Source: Bacillota bacterium
GTDB lineage: Bacteria; Eremiobacterota; SpSt-956; JAKJGF01
Length of the DNA stretch: 11,000 nucleotides
Reading direction: 5' to 3'
Assembly (NCBI GenBank): GCA_029555925.1
Contig: JAKPQU010000421.1
Coordinates: forward strand, 1-11,000
Part shown: one piece after another, positions 6,566 to 11,000 of the stretch
Position numbering within the stretch: the stretch's first letter is position 1
Layout of the letters: every line of letters starts with the position of its first letter
The notes under the pieces: model-generated
What the model was told of the DNA's origin: nothing
Databases searched by the model: none
What the model saw: only the letters and a program-made list of their open reading frames with translations
Program-made: the position numbers and the translations under genes

Positions 6566-8188
6566 TTAACCTTTCCTGTACCATGGCGGAGGAAGAATGA
6601 GAGGCTGTAAATTTGTTTCGGTGCTTCTCTGCATTTCCACTTCTTTAATGAGTATTGTGGGAGATATGGTTGAAACGGAGATAAATCCTGACTCTGCACC
6701 GCAGAAGGCATTTACTCTTTTATAATCATTTCCGGTGGCAAGAATTTTCTGAACACTCGTAAGGGGAGTCCCTATAAACTCCGTTCCTCTCACCAGTGTT
6801 TCTTCTCCTGTCGCAGGATCCACTCTGTACACCACAGTAGGCTGTCCTTTAAAAGCCTGGAAATTATATTTATTTGTATTTGTTTCTCCGCTTTTTGCTT
6901 CTTTTATGATCAAGCCAAATTCCTTTCCCTGTGCCTTTATTTCCTGGATTAACATTTCTTTCAGCCTGTCATAACTGTATTCAAGGGAAGATGTTATTAT
7001 GAAATTGGACATTCTTGCTATCGGATCTTCATGATAGGTTGCCCTGGCATGTCCGTTTGAGTGTTTAAAGTCCTCCACCACTGCCCTTGAGAGAAGGAAA
7101 TTCTTCAGAATTCCGTTTTCTATAAGGCAGACTCTCTGTGCCGGTATGCCTTCATCATCATAGGGATAATAACCTAAAAGACTTTTGCCGTTAAATTCCT
7201 TCATAAGAGGATCGTCATGAATGGATATAAATTCAGGTAATATTCTGGTTCCTATTTTACCTTTAAATGTCTGTCCTTCTCCCGGACTGAGGAGTCTTTC
7301 TCCTTCAAGCCTGTGTCCTATGGCTTCATGGAAGAATATGCCTGATGCGGAAGGAAATAATATGGCAGGCCCTACATAGGGTTTAAGTACTTCGGCTTTC
7401 TTCAGTTCACAGAGTTCATATATGATGGTTTCTATCTTTTTTTCAATAAAATCTTCATCGGGAAATTCTTCGAGATTTATAAATATATCGTTCCAGTCTC
7501 TTTCTACAAGCATTCCGTCTTCTGCAAGTCCCTGAACCACTATTCTTATGCCTATGTTTGTTTCCTTTGAACTGATTTCGCTCCCTTCGGTATTTACATA
7601 ATATTTATGAACATCTCTTGCATTGATTGAGATAAAGGAATTATTTACTTCCTTATACTTCTTGAGTCTTGCAGAATGTTTTTTTACAAGATCTTTCCAT
7701 TTCTTCAGAGGCAGTTTTAATTCAGGCAGTTTTTCTTTGCTTACAGAAGGCTTTTCAATGGAAAAATCAAGTTTACCCTTATGAACCAGGACTTCCTTTA
7801 TCATCTGGCTTTTCTTTTGATAATATTCCATTAAAGCTTCCTTGTATTTGCAATCGGTAAGACGCCAGAGGGTGTGTTTCAGACCATCGGAAGAATTCCC
7901 TACAGGTGAAGGAATCCACGAATAGGAATCATCTGAAGTGGCATTTTTATAAAGGCCTCCGCTTATAGTATTATCAAATTCATGGGAACCAATTCTTACC
8001 TCTGCGTATATGCCTGAATTATTATTGCTGTTTGCCTCAAACAGATCACCGTACTTACCCCATATTGTCGTATCAAATGTATTTCTGTACAGGTAACTTA
8101 TAAAAAAAGGAGACGGGTTATCCTGAATGGTCAATTTTTTGTAAGACCTGTAAAGCTCTGCTTTTAACGTTTTCAAAATATTACTCAT
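6566..8188 (-). CDS. TldD/PmbA-family metallopeptidase, TldD type, long form
   Basis: Zinc peptidase of the TldD/TldE fold; in Escherichia coli the pair cleaves the CcdA antitoxin and matures microcin B17. The zinc motif HEAIGH is at 287-292, followed by RLEGE. The third ligand is probably Cys496 in AFCGAESG, as in E. coli TldD. A typical downstream block is FLLSRAVVEDFKHSNGHARA. At 540 residues it is longer than the usual 450-480. The extra length lies in the N-terminal half, which holds a charged helical stretch at about 120-195 (KKWKDLVKKHSARLKKYKEV). No signal peptide is seen. No inactive partner TldE/PmbA is adjacent, so it may act alone or with a partner elsewhere. AAAAGGA lies 11 bases before the ATG. 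The substrate is unknown. Confidence 0.9.
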   Translation of the reverse strand: MSNILKTLKAELYRSYKKLTIQDNPSPFFISYLYRNTFDTTIWGKYGDLFEANSNNNSGIYAEVRIGSHEFDNTISGGLYKNATSDDSYSWIPSPVGNSSDGLKHTLWRLTDCKYKEALMEYYQKKSQMIKEVLVHKGKLDFSIEKPSVSKEKLPELKLPLKKWKDLVKKHSARLKKYKEVNNSFISINARDVHKYYVNTEGSEISSKETNIGIRIVVQGLAEDGMLVERDWNDIFINLEEFPDEDFIEKKIETIIYELCELKKAEVLKPYVGPAILFPSASGIFFHEAIGHRLEGERLLSPGEGQTFKGKIGTRILPEFISIHDDPLMKEFNGKSLLGYYPYDDEGIPAQRVCLIENGILKNFLLSRAVVEDFKHSNGHARATYHEDPIARMSNFIITSSLEYSYDRLKEMLIQEIKAQGKEFGLIIKEAKSGETNTNKYNFQAFKGQPTVVYRVDPATGEETLVRGTEFIGTPLTSVQKILATGNDYKRVNAFCGAESGFISVSTISPTILIKEVEMQRSTETNLQPLILPPPWYRKG

Positions 8189-8208
8189 GTTTTTTAATAA
8201 TCCTTTTT

Positions 8209-8233
8209 ATGGTAAGAATATACAGCTTACCAT
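8209..8233. promoter_or_regulatory. Perfect 8-bp inverted repeat in the tldD leader
   Basis: ATGGTAAG (8209-8216) and CTTACCAT (8226-8233) form a perfect dyad around 9 bases, ending about 20 bases before the tldD start and just upstream of its ribosome binding site. It could be a repressor site or an mRNA hairpin. I see no convincing -35/-10 pair nearby. Confidence 0.4.
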
Positions 8234-8283
8234 TACTGATTTTATAAATTTAATGGATAGGAATTTTCATTCCGGTTAAACCA

Positions 8284-8334
8284 GGTTGAGAACTGAGATT
8301 TGAGAGTTTAAGTTCAACACTCAACCTTCAACCA
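8284..8334. repeat. Short intergenic repeats: TCAAC heptads and a 7-bp dyad
   Basis: TCAAC occurs three times with a 7-base period (8314, 8321, 8328). GGTTGAG (8284-8290) and CTCAACC (8320-8326) are inverted copies. Similar low-complexity runs fill spacers in many genomes. No coding frame or known RNA is apparent. Confidence 0.5.
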
Positions 8335-8362
8335 TATGATTTTATGACATTTTGTCAGGTAT

Positions 8363-8400
8363 AATAAAAGCTGACTGCTCATAGTTGATGGCTGACAGCT
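8363..8400 (-). terminator. Probable terminator after the HEAT-repeat gene
   Basis: On the minus strand AGCTG (8396-8400) pairs with CAGCT (8369-8373). The pairing extends inward imperfectly (about 8 of 10 positions), and TTTTATT follows directly. It lies 6 bases past the stop codon of the HEAT gene. The stem is imperfect and the loop long, hence moderate confidence. Confidence 0.45.
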
Positions 8401-8405
8401 AACAA

Positions 8406-10235
8406 TTAAACTGCAATTTTTTCCAGGGCTTTTTGAGCTTCTTCTCTGACTTCGGAATAATTATCTTCCAGAAGCTGGCTGAGAGCTTTTTTGGCTTCCA
8501 TATATTTCAGTTCTCCCAGAATTTCACAGGCAGTCTGTCTTACGGTAGGTTTCTGATCCTTAAGAGCTTCTATGAAAATAGAAGGCTCCACACGTTCGCC
8601 TGTCTGCCACAAGGCCTTTATTGCAGTTGCTCTTACCTTGGGAGATTTATCTTTTATAGATTCCTGGAATAAAGATAATCTTTCATTACATTCGATTTTT
8701 CCAAGAGCAATTACCGCCAGCCTTCTCAGGTCTTCATCTTCATCTGAAAGAGCTTCTATTATCAACGATTTGGCTCTCAGATCACCTGTTTTACAGAAAA
8801 CTTCCATTATACGCTTTCTGCTGAGAATATTGCCTTTGTAGGATTCTATAAGTAACGGTATTGCTTTATCGCCGAGTTTAATCAATGCATCGAGTGATTG
8901 ATTGTAAAGATTGGAAGGATCATTCTGGAGGGATTTAATAAGATAAGGAATTGCTTCTACAGAGGGCATCTTGGACAGAATTTCTATAAGTATAGTCCAG
9001 CTCTGCTGTTTTACGAGACGGTTAAAATACTGTTTCTCATCCATAGCCCTGATAATTACGGGAATAACATCTTCATTACCCATATTACCGAGTATTTTTA
9101 CTGTTATTTTCCTGCATTCCCAGTTTCTCTCTCCATGTTTTGCCATGGCTCTGCATTCGGCTGTTTCCCCTTCAAGTAATTTAATTAAAGGTTCTTTAAT
9201 CTCCGGAGGAGAAAGTTTTTCAAAGACAGTCAGTATTTCCCACCTTATGTCTTCATATTGCAGCAATCCCAGGAGACAGTTTACTACCATAGTTCTTGAA
9301 TTAATGTATTTAATAGCTTTCAAAGATTCTAAAACAGCTATCTTAACTGCTCTGGAATTATCTTTTATGCTTTCAAGCAGTATCGGAATTATGGCTTCAT
9401 CCTCGAGATATCCGAGAGATTTTATTATTTCTTCTCTTTCTCTTTCATTGCTTTGCTTTATTTCTTTTGTAATATGTGATTGTACTTCAGGAATATGTAT
9501 GTATTTTTTTAATCCCTGTGCAGCCATTCTGACAATAGTATTATTCTGTTCTCTTAAAGATGTAATAAGAAAAGAAGCTATCCTGGGAGATGTAAAAGCT
9601 TCCATCGCAAATATAATATCTCTGTGAAGATCTTTATTTTTCTTCAGATCCATCATATTTAGTAGCTCGTCCATAGCTTCTTCTGTACCTATTTGACCGA
9701 GAATTTTTATAATTAATTTTATTTTATCAAGTTCTTCTTCACTTTCATTTATTCTTCTTAATTCTGTAATACTGATAGTGCCAAGTTCCTGCAGGATAAA
9801 TATAATTATTCTCTGTTTCTTCGGATCATCCTGATCCTCATATAAATCCATTAACATTCCTACAGCTTCAGGCCTTTTCAATTTTATGAGAGTTTTTATA
9901 GCTAAATCCTTGAATTCCTGGTTCTGTACATTATCTTCTCTGGTTTGTTTTTTTCTGGAACTTTTTTCACAGATTCGCTTTATATCATACTCGTAAAATT
10001 TTACTGTTTCCAGAGCATCAATAATAGGAGGAAGAATTTCCGGCACAGAAAGTTCGGAAAGAACTTTCAGAGCTTTCAATCTGGTATCATAATCTTCATT
10101 ATCGAGCAAGATCCCCAGTTCTTCAATTGTTTCGCACCTAGTCTTATGTTCCATTTTCTTAAATATCTTCGGTATTTCCTTCAGATAATCACTTTTATTT
10201 AGTTTTTCTGTAATTTTTATCATTTTTTCTTCCAT
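8406..10235 (-). CDS. HEAT-repeat (PBS-lyase-like) protein of unknown function
   Basis: 609 residues, almost wholly built from HEAT repeats of about 30 residues from residue 35 to the end. Clear units include DYDTRLKALKVLSELSVPE, NSRAVKIAVLESLKAIKY, DEDLRRLAVIALGKIE, SPKVRATAIKALWQTGE and PTVRQTACEILGELKY. Such solenoids bind proteins or cofactors and have no catalytic site; none is seen here. There is no signal peptide or membrane segment. Residues 360-372 are an unusual insert within one repeat (AECRAMAKHGERNW), flanked by an 8-base direct repeat. The start ATG has AGGAG 8 bases upstream; an internal Met5 is an alternative. It is probably co-transcribed with the 93-residue gene 40 bases upstream. 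The zinc-ribbon gene at the left end also has HEAT-like repeats. Confidence 0.9.
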   Translation of the reverse strand: MEEKMIKITEKLNKSDYLKEIPKIFKKMEHKTRCETIEELGILLDNEDYDTRLKALKVLSELSVPEILPPIIDALETVKFYEYDIKRICEKSSRKKQTREDNVQNQEFKDLAIKTLIKLKRPEAVGMLMDLYEDQDDPKKQRIIIFILQELGTISITELRRINESEEELDKIKLIIKILGQIGTEEAMDELLNMMDLKKNKDLHRDIIFAMEAFTSPRIASFLITSLREQNNTIVRMAAQGLKKYIHIPEVQSHITKEIKQSNEREREEIIKSLGYLEDEAIIPILLESIKDNSRAVKIAVLESLKAIKYINSRTMVVNCLLGLLQYEDIRWEILTVFEKLSPPEIKEPLIKLLEGETAECRAMAKHGERNWECRKITVKILGNMGNEDVIPVIIRAMDEKQYFNRLVKQQSWTILIEILSKMPSVEAIPYLIKSLQNDPSNLYNQSLDALIKLGDKAIPLLIESYKGNILSRKRIMEVFCKTGDLRAKSLIIEALSDEDEDLRRLAVIALGKIECNERLSLFQESIKDKSPKVRATAIKALWQTGERVEPSIFIEALKDQKPTVRQTACEILGELKYMEAKKALSQLLEDNYSEVREEAQKALEKIAV

Positions 10236-10275
10236 AAATTTTTACTCCTATTAACCAATAATCTGGAATTGACTT

Positions 10276-10557
10276 TTATTGATGTACATCTTTATCTTCT
10301 TTTATTACACCAAGTTTAACAAGATCTTCATAAATTTTATTGTTATTATCTTCTATTATTCTTTCCAGGGCAAATGTGAGGTAATCTTCCATTGCAGCAA
10401 TGGTTGTAGCATGAAAAACCTCTTGTATGGCTTCGATACATATATTATTCAGTTCTGCCTTTGGAAAATTACTTTCAATGTTTTTTAATAATTCCGGCAG
10501 CATAACACTTCTGAACTGGGTTATATATTCTTTTGTATCCAGTCCTATTTTTGCCAT
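10276..10557 (-). CDS. Conserved-looking small protein of unknown function (93 aa)
   Basis: I do not recognise a family. The protein is soluble, mainly helical and acidic at its C-terminus, with one cysteine and no signal peptide or membrane segment. A predicted amphipathic helix spans about residues 38-70 (IEAIQEVFHATTIAAMEDYL). An excellent ribosome binding site (AAGGAGG, 7 bases from the ATG) and an ordinary initiation context support it as real. The next gene, the HEAT-repeat protein, starts 40 bases past its stop with no terminator between, so the two probably form an operon. A physical partnership with the HEAT solenoid is inference from position only. An opposite-strand frame over the same bases has no ribosome site and is not credible. 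Confidence 0.8.
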   Translation of the reverse strand: MAKIGLDTKEYITQFRSVMLPELLKNIESNFPKAELNNICIEAIQEVFHATTIAAMEDYLTFALERIIEDNNNKIYEDLVKLGVIKEDKDVHQ

Positions 10558-10645
10558 AATAATTCCTCCTTAAAAAATGAGCTTTAAAATTTTTCGTTAG
10601 AAAATAAACTTTTCCTGCTTTCCATTTGATTTTTTATCGGAAAGA

Positions 10646-10695
10646 CCGCAGAATACTCCCTCTATAGCTGAAGGCTTAGAGGGAGATAAATGCGG
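10646..10695. ncRNA. Interrupted hairpin in the leader of the 93-aa gene, possible structured RNA element
   Basis: CTCCCTCTA (10656-10664) and TAGAGGGAG (10677-10685) form a perfect 9-bp stem with a 12-base loop that contains a further AGC/GCT pair. Outside a symmetric 5-by-5 internal loop, CCGCA (10646-10650) pairs with TGCGG (10691-10695). Beside it GGAGTTACTCC (10694-10704) offers competing pairings with the inner strand. No T-tract follows in either direction. It could be a cis-regulatory RNA or the subterminal hairpin of an IS200/IS605-type element. I could not assign a known riboswitch class. Confidence 0.4.
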
Positions 10696-10808
10696 AGTTA
10701 CTCCTTTTAGCTAGATTTTTACAGATAGCCCACCCTCTAAATATTTCAAAATAAAATATAGATATACATTACTTTGCGTATCTACTACATCAAAAACTAA
10801 GTACCGTA

Positions 10809-11000
10809 ACAGGTAAATTAGTAACCATTTATCAGCTTCTGCCTGACAGGCTCTTACGAAGAAAAATAATTTGCCTTATTTAATTTGTTTTACAGACAAT
10901 AAATTAGCCCTTATTTAATTTCTAACACTATAGAAAAAACGAATTTTTCTTCTCCAGAGCCCGCCAGGCAGAAGCTTTTTATGGATACCCTTTTACCTGT
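10809..11000. repeat. Large imperfect inverted repeat reaching the window edge
   Basis: The left arm (10809-10867) and the reverse complement of the right arm (10943-11000) align along about 59 bases with one gap, roughly four-fifths identical by eye. The best core is AGCTTCTGCCTG. Both arms end outward in ACAGGTAAA, at the window edge on the right. The left core contains its own palindrome GCCTGACAGGC. The 75-base spacer is AT-rich and carries a direct repeat of about 14 bases (GCCTTATTTAATTT at 10873, near copy at 10907). This looks like a small non-autonomous element or a paired REP-type unit. Confidence 0.7.

Larger units (their letters stand above)
10558..11000. other. Gene-free right-end spacer
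   Basis: No credible gene on either strand. Apart from the hairpin and inverted repeat described separately, the tract is AT-rich. It must hold the promoter of the 93-aa/HEAT operon, but I found no good -35/-10 pair; TTGAAA with TATCTG at a 16-base spacing on the minus strand is the best and is weak. Confidence 0.6.

Noticed and set aside
6475..6711. Small minus-strand frame at the end of tldD
   Set aside because: It is an out-of-frame overlap of tldD and palindrome 3, with no start signal and no recognisable product.
8360..8365. Perfect TATAAT on the plus strand
   Set aside because: It has no good -35 at suitable spacing and no plus-strand gene downstream; it falls beside the HEAT-gene terminator.
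10558..11000. tRNA or other stable RNA gene in the right-end spacer
   Set aside because: No cloverleaf, T-arm motif or CCA end could be found; only the hairpin and inverted repeat are supported.

Overview
The window is an AT-rich bacterial chromosome segment in which every gene I can support lies on the minus strand, so transcription runs from high to low coordinates. Sequence alone does not fix the lineage. A groES-groEL operon with a degenerate CIRCE-type operator, a long solitary TldD-family peptidase, HEAT-repeat proteins, a DUF1016 nuclease and GC-rich palindromes giving 'VGAHGRAPL'-type translations suggest an environmental or candidate-phylum bacterium. That is inference.

Right end (10,558-11,000): about 440 bases without a gene. 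It holds an interrupted hairpin (10646-10695) in the leader of the next gene and a large imperfect inverted repeat (10809-11000) that reaches the window edge. Next come a 93-residue protein of unknown function and a 609-residue HEAT-repeat protein, only 40 bases apart and probably co-transcribed, with a likely terminator at 8363-8400. After a repeat-rich spacer comes a 540-residue TldD-type metallopeptidase with an HExxxH motif.

Middle (4,457-6,560): a decayed mobile and defence patch. It holds a C-terminal remnant of a type I restriction-modification HsdM subunit, an apparently intact DUF1016/YhcG-type PDDEXK nuclease, and a decayed REP-associated tyrosine transposase (RAYT). Three copies of a 28-30 bp GC-rich palindrome punctuate the patch. 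One lies inside the RAYT gene, one at the point where HsdM similarity stops, and one behind tldD. The palindromes were probably involved in the erosion of the locus.

Left (1-4,456): the chaperonin operon groES-groEL, with a sigma-A-like promoter, a CIRCE-like dyad at the predicted transcription start, strong ribosome binding sites and a bidirectional terminator at 2170-2203. Downstream, from its own promoter, runs a large unrecognised gene that leaves the window at base 1, with at least 685 codons visible. It encodes an N-terminal four-cysteine zinc ribbon, a short HEAT-like segment, four copies of a roughly 70-residue helical module joined by acidic linkers, and a Pro/Glu-rich tail built from near-identical 48-base tandem repeats. 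This is the least familiar object in the window. The chaperonins are housekeeping. The HEAT, zinc-ribbon and modular proteins look like scaffolds, but nothing in the window shows what they bind.
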